Shown here piece after piece: positions 17,918-27,198 of a stretch of 64,000 nt of DNA. Position 1 is the stretch's first letter, and every line of letters begins with the position of its first letter. Below the pieces are notes generated by a model. The model was given only the letters and a program-made list of their open reading frames with translations. It searched no databases and had not been told where the DNA came from. Origin of the DNA: Actinomycetes bacterium (GTDB taxonomy: Bacteria; Actinomycetota; Acidimicrobiia; Acidimicrobiales; RAAP-2); the NCBI GenBank assembly GCA_021791615.1, contig JAJYWG010000120.1, positions 1 to 64,000 on the forward strand, in the 5' to 3' direction. The position numbers were made by a program, and so were the translations under genes.

Positions 17918-18351
17918 AGACCGAGTCCCTCTTCCTCATCGGCATCGGGGTGTTCTTCGCCGCCATTTGCGCCATCTACTGGTTCATCAGCTACGAGGAC
18001 GGCGGGGGGATGATGCTCCTCGGGAGCTGCCTCCTCGGGTTCCTGCCGGGCTTCTACTACTTCTACTGGCACCGGCGCTTCCACGGGTACAAGTACTTCT
18101 TCTGGGGGAAGCTCGAGCGCGTTGTCGGCGAGCGTCCCGAAGACCATCCCGATGCGACGCTGTCGGAGGGAGCGGGCATCATCAGCGCGTTCCCCGGTTC
18201 GAGCATCTGGCCTTTCACCCTGGGGATGGGGGCGTTCCTCCTGGTCCTCACCTTCGTCTTCGGCACGTGGTTCCTCCCGCTCGGCGTCAGCCTGATCCTG
18301 ATCGCCCTGGTCGGGGTGACGGCCGAGAGCCGCCGAGGCGGGCACGTCTAG
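17914..18351 (+). CDS. ctaF: Cytochrome c oxidase subunit IV (actinobacterial CtaF)
   Basis: 145 residues with four membrane segments in two pairs (about 5-25, 32-50, 95-115 and 118-136) and a loop with the family signature [21 protein letters not shown]. CtaF is the actinobacteria-specific fourth subunit of the aa3 oxidase. It starts at the ATG overlapping the ctaD stop, which completes a ctaC-ctaD-ctaF operon. ctaE lies elsewhere, on the opposite strand. Confidence 0.9.
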   Translation: MKTESLFLIGIGVFFAAICAIYWFISYEDGGGMMLLGSCLLGFLPGFYYFYWHRRFHGYKYFFWGKLERVVGERPEDHPDATLSEGAGIISAFPGSSIWPFTLGMGAFLLVLTFVFGTWFLPLGVSLILIALVGVTAESRRGGHV

Positions 18352-18391
18352 ACCTGATCCGGACGGACACCCGGCCGGCACAGCGTCCGAC

Positions 18392-19678
18392 GTGGCTGCC
18401 CACGTGTCGCCGCTTCCCACGACGGGCCCCGCAGCGCAGCCCCCGGCGGCGGCGTCCCTCACCAACCGCCTCGTGGTGGTCATGGCAGTCGCCACCGGGG
18501 CGATCGTCGCCAACCTGTACTACGCACAGCCGCTCCTCCACGAGGTTGCCACCGCCTTCCACGCCGGCTCGGCTGCCACGTCGTTGGTCATCACGGCCAC
18601 CCAGATCGGCTACGCGGCGGGTCTCGTCCTCCTGGTGCCCCTCGGGGACATCCACGCCCGCCGGCCGCTGGTGGCGCTCGTCTTCGGGATTGCCGCCCTG
18701 GCGCTCGTGGTGTGTGCCGAGGCCCCCAGCCTGTGGCTCTTCGAGCTGGGCTCGGTGGCCGCCGGGTGTGCCTCGGTGGGGGGCCAGATCATGGTGCCGT
18801 TCGCCGCCGACCTGGCCAGCCCGGCGCGACGGGGCCGGGTCGTCGCTCGGATCATGACCGGGCTCCTACTCGGGATCCTCCTGGCCCGTACCGTCGCTGG
18901 CGCCGTCGCCCAGGTCGCGGGCTGGCGGGCCATCTACTGGGTATCGGCCGGCCTCATGGTCGCGTTCGCCGCCCTGCTCCTCAAAGTCCTCCCCACCGAG
19001 CCACCCCGCCCCCACGTGCCCTACCGGCGCCTGGTGGGCTCGTCTCTCCACCTCCTCCTCACGTTGCCGACCCTCCGCCGGCGGGCATGGCACGGAGCGT
19101 CGGTCTTCGCTGCGTTCAGCGTGCTGTGGACGACGTTGGCGTTCCTGTTGTCCGGACCTCCCTACCACTACTCCAACATCGTCATCGGGCTGTTCGGGCT
19201 CGCAGGGGTCGCAGGGGTGCTGGCGGCCAACCTGGCCGGCCGGCTGGCCGACACGCACCACACCACGTTCACCACCCTCGCCGCCGGGATCCTGACGGCG
19301 GGCTCCTTCGCGCTGCTGGCCGCCGGGAAGACGTCGCTCGGCCTTCTCCTCGCAGGGGTGATCGTGCTGGACCTGGGCACCCAGTCCATGCAGATCACCA
19401 ACCAGGCCATCATCTACACGCTGCTGCCCGAAGGGCGTAGCCGCATCAACAGTGCCTATATGTTCTGCTACTTCGTCGGCGGCGCGGTCGGCTCGGTGAC
19501 CGCCGGGGTGGTGCTCGCGTCGGCCGGGTGGGACTGGGCATGCCTGCTGGGCGCTGGCTTCGGCGCCCTGTCACTGGTGATGGTGGCAGTCGACCGCATC
19601 TGGCCGGCGCGGGTGGGTCCACCGGCTGCGGTGTGGCGCACGGCAGCCGGTTCAGCCCTGGTGGCCAGGCCGGAGTAA
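18392..19678 (+). CDS. Major facilitator superfamily transporter
   Basis: 428 residues, about 12 membrane helices. The N-terminal segment VANLYYAQPLLHEV and the loop LVPLGDIHARRPL (a motif-A variant) place it in the drug/sugar-efflux type of MFS carriers (YnfM/NepI-like). The substrate cannot be read from sequence. It starts at a GTG 40 bases downstream of ctaF without a clear ribosome binding site. It may be read through from the oxidase operon, with no evident functional tie to it. The next gene (qcrB) converges on it. Confidence 0.8.
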   Translation: MAAHVSPLPTTGPAAQPPAAASLTNRLVVVMAVATGAIVANLYYAQPLLHEVATAFHAGSAATSLVITATQIGYAAGLVLLVPLGDIHARRPLVALVFGIAALALVVCAEAPSLWLFELGSVAAGCASVGGQIMVPFAADLASPARRGRVVARIMTGLLLGILLARTVAGAVAQVAGWRAIYWVSAGLMVAFAALLLKVLPTEPPRPHVPYRRLVGSSLHLLLTLPTLRRRAWHGASVFAAFSVLWTTLAFLLSGPPYHYSNIVIGLFGLAGVAGVLAANLAGRLADTHHTTFTTLAAGILTAGSFALLAAGKTSLGLLLAGVIVLDLGTQSMQITNQAIIYTLLPEGRSRINSAYMFCYFVGGAVGSVTAGVVLASAGWDWACLLGAGFGALSLVMVAVDRIWPARVGPPAAVWRTAAGSALVARPE

Positions 19679-19696
19679 CGTCGTCGTGGGTCGCTC

Positions 19697-19712
19697 GCCG
19701 GTCTTCACCGGC
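19697..19712. terminator. Hairpin between convergent MFS and qcrB genes
   Basis: GCCGGT-CTTC-ACCGGC forms a 6-bp stem with a 4-base loop in the 100-base space between two convergent stops. It could end transcription from either side. No T-run is present. Confidence 0.4.
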
Positions 19713-19778
19713 TGCTGGGCCACATCTCGGATCGTTCGGAAGCTGCGCTCGCGCCCCTTCGAGGATCGACCCTCTACC

Positions 19779-21365
19779 TCAGCGATTCACCCGGCGCACC
19801 CCGGATGTGTCGGCATCGGGCACCGTGCCCACGGCGGCGCCCACGGCCGCCGGCTCCAGCTCGATCTGGACCGGGACCGGCACGGGCTCCAGCTCGTGGT
19901 GGCCGTCACCGGGCCGGGGCGCAGACTGCTCGGCCACGTACTCTCCTGTCTCGGTCCGCGAGATCACCATCGCCCTCTTGCGCTTGCCCACTCCGGTCAC
20001 TCCCTGCATCTCCAGGCAGATCCTCCAGGCGGCGAACCCGGCGACGATCGGGATCACGAAGACCGCGACCCGGAAGAAGACCAGGACCTCGTTGAGCGAG
20101 ATGTGGAAGAAATTGGCCAGCACGTCGGTCGAGCTGGCGGCAAAGAGGGTAAACAGCAGGGCGATCATGGCCACGCCCACCCCGGTGCGCTTGGGACGGT
20201 CCCGCGGGCGGTCCAAGAGATTGTGGAGAGCGTTGTCCTTCGTGTAGCGCCGCTCGATGGCCGGCCATGCGAAGCAGATGTTGAAGATGATCCCTGGGAA
20301 GAGGACCGCCGGGAAGAACACCTCCCAAGGGAGCGTGTGCCCCCATGCCGTCCACTGCCAGCTCGGCATGATGCGGAGCGCTCCGTCCAGCCACCCCATG
20401 TACCAGTCGGGCTGGACCGCGTAGGAGATCTTCGACGCCTCATAGGGGCCGAACTGCCAGATGGGGTTGATCTGTGCAAGTCCCCCCAGGAGCGCGAGAC
20501 CACCACCGACCATGAGGAGGAAACCGGTGGTCTTGGCCATGAACGTCGGGAACATGGGTGACCCCACGACGTTGTGCTCGGTCCTCCCCTTGCCGGGGAA
20601 CTGCGTGTGCTTCTGGCGCACCAGGAGGCCCAGGTGGGCCGAGAGCAGCCCGATGATGATGAGCGGGATGATGAGCACGTGAATGATGTAGAGCCGGTCG
20701 ATGATGACGTGGCCCGGGAACGTCCCGCCGAACACGAAGAACGCCAGGTAGCTCCCGACGAAGGGGATCGACAGGATGATCGAGTACCCGATCCGCAGCC
20801 CGGTGCCCGAGATGAGGTCGTCGGGGAGCGAGTAGCCGATGAAGCCGTTCAAGATGGCCAGGATCAGCAAGGTGACCCCGATGGTCCAGTTGAGCTCGCG
20901 AGGCTTGCGGAACGCACCGGTGAAGAAGATCCGGGCCATGTGCACGACGATGGCGCCGATGAACACGTCTGCCGCCCAGTGGTGCATCTGGCGCATGAGC
21001 AGCCCGGCCCGCACGGCGAAGGAGATGTTGACGGTGGACTCGTACGCCTCGGACATCCGTACACCATCGAGCGGCTTGTAGACGCCGTGGTAGACGACGG
21101 TCGCCTGCGAGGGCACGAAGTACAAGGTGAGGAAGACGCCGGTGACGAGCAGGACGACGAAGGAGTAGAGCGCGATCTCCCCGAGCATGAACGACCAGTG
21201 GTCGGGGAAGATCTTGTCGAGGAAGGTCCGCCCGCCCCTCGCCAGGCCGAGGCGGTCGTCCAGCTCGTCGACGACCTGCTGGACCCTCCCGTAGGGACCG
21301 CGGGACCGCTTCGCCTCCCGGCGGGTCCGGGGCTTCGTCGTCTCGGTGGTCTCGGTGGTGCTCAT
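19779..21365 (-). CDS. qcrB: Cytochrome bc complex, cytochrome b subunit
   Basis: 528 residues: an N-terminal cytochrome b domain with eight membrane helices and heme-binding histidines (for example in MRQMHHWAADVF and the RLYIIHVLIIPLI segment), the Qo-site motif PDWYMGW (a PEWY variant typical of actinobacteria), and a cytoplasmic C-terminal tail of about 80 residues with a Val/Pro/Glu-rich stretch (LEPVPVPVQIELEP). It oxidises menaquinol within the bc-aa3 supercomplex. Its ATG overlaps the qcrA stop (ATGA). It is the last gene of the helD-ctaE-qcrCAB run. Confidence 0.95.
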   Translation of the reverse strand: MSTTETTETTKPRTRREAKRSRGPYGRVQQVVDELDDRLGLARGGRTFLDKIFPDHWSFMLGEIALYSFVVLLVTGVFLTLYFVPSQATVVYHGVYKPLDGVRMSEAYESTVNISFAVRAGLLMRQMHHWAADVFIGAIVVHMARIFFTGAFRKPRELNWTIGVTLLILAILNGFIGYSLPDDLISGTGLRIGYSIILSIPFVGSYLAFFVFGGTFPGHVIIDRLYIIHVLIIPLIIIGLLSAHLGLLVRQKHTQFPGKGRTEHNVVGSPMFPTFMAKTTGFLLMVGGGLALLGGLAQINPIWQFGPYEASKISYAVQPDWYMGWLDGALRIMPSWQWTAWGHTLPWEVFFPAVLFPGIIFNICFAWPAIERRYTKDNALHNLLDRPRDRPKRTGVGVAMIALLFTLFAASSTDVLANFFHISLNEVLVFFRVAVFVIPIVAGFAAWRICLEMQGVTGVGKRKRAMVISRTETGEYVAEQSAPRPGDGHHELEPVPVPVQIELEPAAVGAAVGTVPDADTSGVRRVNR

Positions 21366-22366
21366 GCTGTGCCATTCCCCTGGTTCGTGCGCTCCCAGAA
21401 GCCCGGGCCGATCGCCTGGTCGTAGCCGGCCTGAGCCCGCAAGTAGCCGTCAGCGTCCACGTAGAGCGGGAGCTGGGGGAGCGGGCGCGGCGCGGGACCG
21501 AACTGGGGCACCGCTCCGTCGCGGACGTCGAACATGGACTGGTGGCACGGGCACACCAGCAGCTCCAGCTCACGCTCGTACAGGCCGACCGGGCACCCGA
21601 GGTGGGTGCAGACTTTTGAGTAGGCCACGTAGCCGAGGGGTGCCCACGTCTCCCGGCCTTTCACCGTGGTGAAGTCCGTTCGCTGCACCCGGATGAGCAC
21701 GGTCTCGTCGATCGCCTGGCCGGCGTTGGTGTTCTCCAGGCCGGCGGGGTAGACGGTCATGATCCCGCCCACCTCCAGCTCGTCGCTGCGGACGCGGCGG
21801 CCGTTGGAGTCCACGAGGTAGGTGCCCTTCTTCCAGTTGGTCTCGTCCAGGGCGTCGCCCGGCACCGGGCCGAGGGAGCGCAGCAGCGGGAACATGGCCA
21901 CGATCCCGAAGATCCCGAGACCACCGCCGAGGAGCCCGCCGAGGAGCCGGCGGCGCTTCACCACCACCCCGGTCCGCTCCACCAGCGCCGCCGCCATGGC
22001 CACCCGCTCGGGCTCGGTCGAGGCCAACGGATGGCGCTCCTCGACGAACGGACCCTGGGGCATGAGGTACTTGCCCCACGCCGTCAGCCCGAAGCCCAGG
22101 AAGAACAGCCCGCCGCCCAGGGTCACCGCGAGAATCCACGGCGTGGAGTTCTGCCAGTACGCGGCGCCGAAGCCGATGACCCCGGCAATCCCGACGAGCA
22201 TGATCACGGCGATGATCCGCTCGGTCTGCCGAGGGTTCCGGGCAGCCTCCATGAGGTGGGGGTCGTCGAAGCGGGCCACCGGCAGCGGTACCGGCGTCCG
22301 GGTCTCTCCGTCGTGGGCGCTCACTGCAGCCTCCTGGGCACTCTGTGCGTGCGTCTCGTCGGTCAC
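21362..22366 (-). CDS. qcrA: Rieske iron-sulfur subunit of cytochrome bc complex
   Basis: 334 residues with three N-terminal membrane helices, the actinobacterial form (others have one), then the Rieske domain. [2Fe-2S] ligands are C253 and H255 (CTHLGC) and C272 and H275 (CPCHQS). The disulfide pair C258/C274 is present. It passes one electron from quinol to the cytochrome c subunit. I chose the GTG at 22364-22366, which overlaps the qcrC stop. The longer frame upstream is a shadow of qcrC. Confidence 0.94.
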   Translation of the reverse strand: MTDETHAQSAQEAAVSAHDGETRTPVPLPVARFDDPHLMEAARNPRQTERIIAVIMLVGIAGVIGFGAAYWQNSTPWILAVTLGGGLFFLGFGLTAWGKYLMPQGPFVEERHPLASTEPERVAMAAALVERTGVVVKRRRLLGGLLGGGLGIFGIVAMFPLLRSLGPVPGDALDETNWKKGTYLVDSNGRRVRSDELEVGGIMTVYPAGLENTNAGQAIDETVLIRVQRTDFTTVKGRETWAPLGYVAYSKVCTHLGCPVGLYERELELLVCPCHQSMFDVRDGAVPQFGPAPRPLPQLPLYVDADGYLRAQAGYDQAIGPGFWERTNQGNGTA

Positions 22367-23403
22367 GCCCGGTCCCCGATCCAGTAGCAGACCAGCATGA
22401 ACCCGCCGACTCCGAACAAGAGGGCCACGAAGCCCTCGGCCACCGGGCCGATACCGCCCAGACCGGCCCCGCCGGGGTCGGTCGGGTGCTGGATCTTCTC
22501 GGTGACGTAGGCCACGATGTCGCGGACCTGGGAGTCCGAGAGGTTCCCCGAGAACACCGGCATGTTGCCCGGGCCGGTGCGGATCGCTTCGGCGACCTGG
22601 GTCGGCGACTGCGTGTGCAGCGACAGGGCGTTGGTCCCGTAGGCGAGCTCGTCGCCCGCGCCGGTGATCGTGTGGCATGCAGCGCAATTGAGCGCGAACA
22701 GGCTGGCCCCCTCGGCCAAGTTGGCAGCTTTCACGTTCACCGAGGGGATGAACGGCGCCGCTGGCGAGAGCGATGTGATGAACGCTGCGATCTCCTGGGC
22801 CTGGTGGTGCGTCAGCCTCGGCGGCTTGGGCTCGGCCTGGGTCGTGAGCGGGGTGGCTGCCGGCATGAGGCCGGTGGAGACCCACAGTGTCACCGTGGCC
22901 GGACCGACGCCGATGAGCGACGGGGCCGCCGGCCCGCCCTGGGCATCGGCCAGGTGGCAGCTCGAGCAGTTCTGCTCGAAGAGCGACTCGCCCACCGAGA
23001 TGTACGAGCTCGGCAGGGCCTTGTAGGTGATTGCCGAGTCCCCGTAGGAGGCGATCCTGCCGTTCACGCATGTCACACGGCTCGAGCCGACCGGGGAGCC
23101 GGTGTTCGGGGGGCCTGGATGGCTCACCTTGGCCGCTTCGGCGCGGCACGCGCGGGCGTCGTTGATGAGCGTGCGCAGTGTGGAGCCCAAGGAGATCGGC
23201 AGCGTCGTCGAGTGATAGGCCGTGTGTGCGCCCGGCTCGCCCGCAGCGCTCAAAGCGCTCTGGGCACTGGGCGTGGACGTGCCCGATGCAGCGGCTGCGC
23301 CGGCTGCACCCGCAGCGCTCGGGATGCCGAGCACGAAACCGAGCCCCACGGCCGCCATCACGAGGGCCGGGAGCAGGTGCCGATTGGTGAGGAGTCGCCG
23401 CAC
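22363..23403 (-). CDS. qcrC: Diheme cytochrome c subunit of cytochrome bc complex
   Basis: 346 residues with two c-type heme sites, C146-SSC-H150 and C240-AAC-H244, and a C-terminal membrane anchor (about 317-340). This is the QcrC plan, in which the two heme domains replace a soluble cytochrome c and wire the bc complex to the aa3 oxidase. A signal-type N-terminus (to about residue 35) is followed by an unusually long stretch of about 110 residues before the first heme. That stretch contains two extra cysteines (in RACRAE and VTCVNG) that could pair. Start: GTG at 23401-23403, 10 bases after the ctaE stop. It depends on the ccm genes at 0.7-8.9 kb for heme attachment. Confidence 0.94.
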   Translation of the reverse strand: MRRLLTNRHLLPALVMAAVGLGFVLGIPSAAGAAGAAAASGTSTPSAQSALSAAGEPGAHTAYHSTTLPISLGSTLRTLINDARACRAEAAKVSHPGPPNTGSPVGSSRVTCVNGRIASYGDSAITYKALPSSYISVGESLFEQNCSSCHLADAQGGPAAPSLIGVGPATVTLWVSTGLMPAATPLTTQAEPKPPRLTHHQAQEIAAFITSLSPAAPFIPSVNVKAANLAEGASLFALNCAACHTITGAGDELAYGTNALSLHTQSPTQVAEAIRTGPGNMPVFSGNLSDSQVRDIVAYVTEKIQHPTDPGGAGLGGIGPVAEGFVALLFGVGGFMLVCYWIGDRA

Positions 23404-23413
23404 GCCCGATGAC

Positions 23414-24010
23414 CTACTTGAGGAGGAAGAGGCAGCTGTAGAGGCCGACCCACACGATGTCGACGAAGTGCCAGTAGTAGCTGATCCCCTGGAAGACCGA
23501 GAGCTCCCCGGGATCACCGGCCGGTCCTTTCAACCGCCCCAAGAGGAAGACCATGGCCACCAGGCCCAAGAACACATGGAGCCCGTGGAGGCCGGTCATG
23601 ATGAAGAACAGCGAGCCGTAGGCGTTCGTCCCCGGACGGGTGGCCTGGGTGGCCCACTCGTAGGCCTGGTTCCCGAGGAACATGAGACCGAGGATGAGGG
23701 TGGCCACGATCCAGGCTTTGGCCTGGCGGCGGTTGTAGCGCTCCTCGCAGAACACTGCCTTCTGCATGGTGAAGCTGGAGGAGACGAGGATCGCGGTGAA
23801 CACCCCGGCTTGGATCGTGTCGAGGTGGGTACCGACGGGAGGCCAGGGGTGGTCGTTGGCCCGGATGGTGAAGAACGCGGCGAACAGCCCACTGAAGAAC
23901 ATCAACTCCGAGCCCAGCCAGATCATCACCCCGATGGCCAGCATCGGTGGGCGGTCGTGGACGATCCGGCCCGGCTTGCCGGGATGCTCCACCGAAATGG
24001 CCTGGCTCAC
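23414..24010 (-). CDS. ctaE: Cytochrome c oxidase subunit III
   Basis: 198 residues with five membrane helices, the short actinobacterial form of subunit III. The conserved lipid-binding/helix III region (FFSGLFAAFFTIRAN) and the C-terminal ISYYWHFVDIVWVGLY are present. It stabilises subunit I and proton pumping. The start is a GTG (24008-24010) that overlaps the stop of the helD-like gene (GTGA), so synthesis of CtaE is probably coupled to translation of the helicase gene. Confidence 0.94.
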   Translation of the reverse strand: MSQAISVEHPGKPGRIVHDRPPMLAIGVMIWLGSELMFFSGLFAAFFTIRANDHPWPPVGTHLDTIQAGVFTAILVSSSFTMQKAVFCEERYNRRQAKAWIVATLILGLMFLGNQAYEWATQATRPGTNAYGSLFFIMTGLHGLHVFLGLVAMVFLLGRLKGPAGDPGELSVFQGISYYWHFVDIVWVGLYSCLFLLK

Positions 24011-26604
24011 GGCGTATTTCCTAGTCGACGCTCACCCTCCGACGCCAACATCCTGGTGACGGGGCTGGACGCTGGAGGTTCGAGGACCAGGCCGGCGGGG
24101 AGCGGTCTCGACGACACCACGGCGAGGCGCTGGGTCGGCCGGGTGAGGGCCACGTAGAGCGTCCGCAGACCCCTGCGGGTGGCGACCGGCGGTCCGTCAC
24201 CTCCGGACCCGTCGCGTCCCTCGGACCCGTCTCGACCGGCGGACCCGTCGCGTCCCTTGGACCAGCCGCGCTGGACGAGCAGCGCGGGCTCGACCACCAC
24301 CACCGAGTCGAACTCCAGGCCGTTCGCCTCTCCCGCGTCGAGGACGACCAGAGGCGCGTCGAGGCCCCGGCCCGAAGGTTCGCGCGGGTCGACGGGGTCG
24401 AGCCCCCGACTGGTCAGCGCATCGACAACCGACCCCCGCAGCTCGGGCGGGACGAGCACGGCAGTGCGCCCCGGCGCCACCGCCGCCAGCTCCTCGCTCA
24501 CCTGGTCGGCCACGCGCCGTGCGAGCATGTCCGGTCTCGTGTGCACGAGGACCGGCCGGTACCCCGAGCGGCGGACCGGCACCGGCGGCGAGAGCCCTGG
24601 GGCGGAGACCGCCAGCACCCCGGCGGCCACGTCGACAACCTCTGCCGGCGTCCGGTAGCTCACCGTGAGCTCGACCAGGCGAGACGCCGTCCCCGGCGCC
24701 AAGTGCTGGGCCACGCTGCTCCAGTCGCGAGGCGCCCAGGGCCCGGTCGCCTGGGCGATGTCGCCCACGACGGTCATCGACCCCGCGAGAGACCGCCGGG
24801 CCAGCATCCGGAGCTGGAGCGCCGAGAGGTCCTGCACCTCGTCGACCACGATGTGCCCGTAGGCGCGTACCGGGCCACTCTCGGTCACCGACGGCGCGCT
24901 GGACCGCGATCGCGGTCCTGACCGCAGGGCTGCACCTGGGTCGGCGCCGAGCTCGATCGCGACCCCGCTCGTGTCGTCCCACGCGCTGGCCACACCACGG
25001 CGGCGCTCCCGCCGGGCACGATGGGGTGGCCGGCGGCGGGGGCCGAGGAGCGCGCCGGCCTCGTCGACCAACGCGGCGTCGGCCTCGGTCCAGGGGATCT
25101 CCTCGAACGAGCGGCTCCTGGGGCGCGAGAGCTGTGCCTGCTCACGATCGGTGAGCACACCCCGACCGGCGGCGGCGATGAGGGCGGAGGCGCCGAAGAG
25201 GTCGTGGAGCAGTTCGTGGGGAGCCAGGCGGGGCCACATTCGATCCAGTGCTTCGGCCAGAGCAGGGTGGCGCCGGACCTCACGGCCGAACGCGTCGAGG
25301 TCGAGCTCTTCGCCGCTTGTACCGGCCGGGTCGCCACCCGAGCCTCCCTCCACGCGCCCCGCGTCGAGCTCTTCGGGGCCGGTGAGGGCGGGTCCGGTCC
25401 GGTGGCTCGTGCGGTACCGCCGGTACTGGCCTGCCAGGATCCGGGCCACCTGCTGCTCGACGAAGCGGCGACGGGCGTTGTGGGTCCCAGACCGCCGGCG
25501 CGCCCTGGCCACGACGTCGGCCGACGCGCCCGCGGTGAGTAGGAGCGTGGTCCCCCCATAGGGCACAGCCACGTCACGGCGCAGCGCCCGCTCGCGTGAG
25601 CGCACCGCCCGGGCGATCACCCGGACCATGCGGATGTCGCCTTTGAGCCGGGCCGTCTCGGCATCGTCGGTACCTCGGACCCGCAGGCCGGGGACCAGGC
25701 CGGCGACCGTCGACAAGGTGACACCCGTCTCCCCCAACGAGGGCAGGACCTGCTCGATGTAGCGGAGGAAGAGCGGGTTCGGCCCGACGACGAGCACGCC
25801 TTGCATCTCGAGGGGGAAGCGGTGGGTGTAGAGCAGGTACGCGGCTCGGTGGAGCGCGACGGCGGTCTTGCCGGTCCCCGGCCCGCCCTGGACCATCAGC
25901 AGCCCTCCGAGGGGCGAGCGGATGATCTCGTCCTGCTCGCGCTGGATCGTGGCCACGATGTCGCCCATCCGGCCGGTCCGGACCTGGCCGATAGCCGCCA
26001 AGAGCGCGCCGGGTCCCCCGAATGCCAACCCATCCACGGCACCGGCCTGGGCGGAGCCCGAGTCGGCAACGCCCGGGTCGGTGGCGCTCGCCTGTGCGCT
26101 GGCGGGGTCGGCGAAGTGCTCGTCCTCCACCCCCACGACCGTCCGGTGGCGCACCGCCAGGTGACGGCGGCGGACCAGTCCCTGGGGATCGAGCCCGGTG
26201 GCACGGTAGAACGGCTCGGCCACCGGCGCCCGCCAGTCCACCACGAGGGGCTCGTGGGACTCCCCGGACACCGCCAGGCGGCCGATGTGGAACGACTCGA
26301 TCTCCCCGTCGGCGCCGGCATCGCGGGCGCCCGCATCGCGGTCCTCGGCGACGCGGTCCTCGGCGACGCGGCGGTCGATCCGCCCGAAGCACAGCGCCTG
26401 GTCGCCGATGTCGAGCTGGGCAAGCCGCGCCAAGCTGGTGCGCACCACGATGTCTCGCTCAGTGCGGGATTGGAAGGTGCCGCCGCGGCCCAGGTCGAGA
26501 ACGGAGTGGAGCATCTCGTCGGCATCGCGGCGCATTGCGTCGAGCCCCCGGTAGGCCTCGTCCAAGAACGCCTGCTCCTCGTCGATCTCCGGGCGTGCGG
26601 CCAC
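24007..26604 (-). CDS. HelD-like UvrD/Rep-family ATPase, RNA polymerase recycling factor
   Basis: 865 residues. N-terminal helical arm (EEQAFLDEAYRGLDAMRRDADEML), a HelD-type domain with EPLVVDWRAPVAEPFY and RRHLAVRHRTVVGVEDEHFAD, Walker A GGPGTGKTA at about residue 239, a large inserted clamp region, the Walker B form VVDEVQDLSALQLRML, and C-terminal motif VYVALTRPTQRL. HelD/HelR proteins remove stalled RNA polymerase from DNA, and actinobacterial forms (HelR) can protect against rifampicin (family knowledge). It is longer than most (700-780 residues). A duplicated RVAEDRVAEDRDAGARDAGADG segment is a local repeat. GTG start at 26602-26604 after GGGAGAGGGG. First gene of an operon with ctaE and qcrCAB. 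Confidence 0.88.
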   Translation of the reverse strand: MAARPEIDEEQAFLDEAYRGLDAMRRDADEMLHSVLDLGRGGTFQSRTERDIVVRTSLARLAQLDIGDQALCFGRIDRRVAEDRVAEDRDAGARDAGADGEIESFHIGRLAVSGESHEPLVVDWRAPVAEPFYRATGLDPQGLVRRRHLAVRHRTVVGVEDEHFADPASAQASATDPGVADSGSAQAGAVDGLAFGGPGALLAAIGQVRTGRMGDIVATIQREQDEIIRSPLGGLLMVQGGPGTGKTAVALHRAAYLLYTHRFPLEMQGVLVVGPNPLFLRYIEQVLPSLGETGVTLSTVAGLVPGLRVRGTDDAETARLKGDIRMVRVIARAVRSRERALRRDVAVPYGGTTLLLTAGASADVVARARRRSGTHNARRRFVEQQVARILAGQYRRYRTSHRTGPALTGPEELDAGRVEGGSGGDPAGTSGEELDLDAFGREVRRHPALAEALDRMWPRLAPHELLHDLFGASALIAAAGRGVLTDREQAQLSRPRSRSFEEIPWTEADAALVDEAGALLGPRRRPPHRARRERRRGVASAWDDTSGVAIELGADPGAALRSGPRSRSSAPSVTESGPVRAYGHIVVDEVQDLSALQLRMLARRSLAGSMTVVGDIAQATGPWAPRDWSSVAQHLAPGTASRLVELTVSYRTPAEVVDVAAGVLAVSAPGLSPPVPVRRSGYRPVLVHTRPDMLARRVADQVSEELAAVAPGRTAVLVPPELRGSVVDALTSRGLDPVDPREPSGRGLDAPLVVLDAGEANGLEFDSVVVVEPALLVQRGWSKGRDGSAGRDGSEGRDGSGGDGPPVATRRGLRTLYVALTRPTQRLAVVSSRPLPAGLVLEPPASSPVTRMLASEGERRLGNTP

Positions 26605-26641
26605 CGCGTCCCCTCTCCCAAGGATTGCCGGCGAACGTTTG

Positions 26642-26647
26642 ATTCTA
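26642..26647 (-). promoter_or_regulatory. Candidate -10 element for helD-ctaE-qcrCAB
   Basis: On the minus strand TAGAAT, close to the TATAAT consensus, lies about 37 bases before the helD GTG. The -35 region is weak. It is the only good -10 match I see in front of this operon. Confidence 0.35.
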
Positions 26648-26874
26648 CGGGACGCCAGCCGCCGTGCTCGCAGGACCCGCCGTGCCCGCAGGACCCGCGC
26701 GTGCCCGTGGCACGGCCGTTCGCCCAAGCAGCTCTCGACCTGCGATGATCGCGAGGGAGCACCCTCGGCCGGGATGGTGGCGACTGCCCGGTGACATCTC
26801 GCAGGAACCCATCGTGACGCCGAGACGCCGAGACGCAAGACCCAAACACCACGACTACCAAGGAGGAGAACGGC

Positions 26875-27198
26875 ATGTTGATCTCGACCATGAACGATGT
26901 CCCGGGCTACCGGGTCACCCGGGTGCTCGGTGAGTGCTTCGGCCTCACCGTCCGCTCGCGCAACGTCTTCTCGCAGACCGGAGCCGGGCTGAAGTCCATG
27001 CTCGGCGGAGAGCTGAAGGGCATGACGAAGAACCTCCAAGCCAGCCGCGAGGAGGTCATCGCCCGCCTGGTGGCCGAAGTGGAGGCCCGCGGCGGCAACG
27101 CCGTGCTCGCCATGCGCTTCGACACCTCGGAGATGGGCGGCAACTGGACCGAGATCTGCGCGTACGGCACGGCAGTGGTGATCGAACCGGCGGGGTGA
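26875..27198 (+). CDS. YbjQ/DUF74-family protein
   Basis: 107 residues of the YbjQ (UPF0145) family, which forms pentameric rings and is sometimes called heavy-metal-binding. It contains [20 protein letters not shown], a [26 protein letters not shown] segment and the C-terminal [13 protein letters not shown] very strong ribosome binding site (AAGGAGGAG) precedes the ATG, which suggests high expression. Its stop overlaps the hemE GTG, so it is the leading gene of the heme operon. The function of the family is not known. Confidence 0.85.
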   Translation: MLISTMNDVPGYRVTRVLGECFGLTVRSRNVFSQTGAGLKSMLGGELKGMTKNLQASREEVIARLVAEVEARGGNAVLAMRFDTSEMGGNWTEICAYGTAVVIEPAG

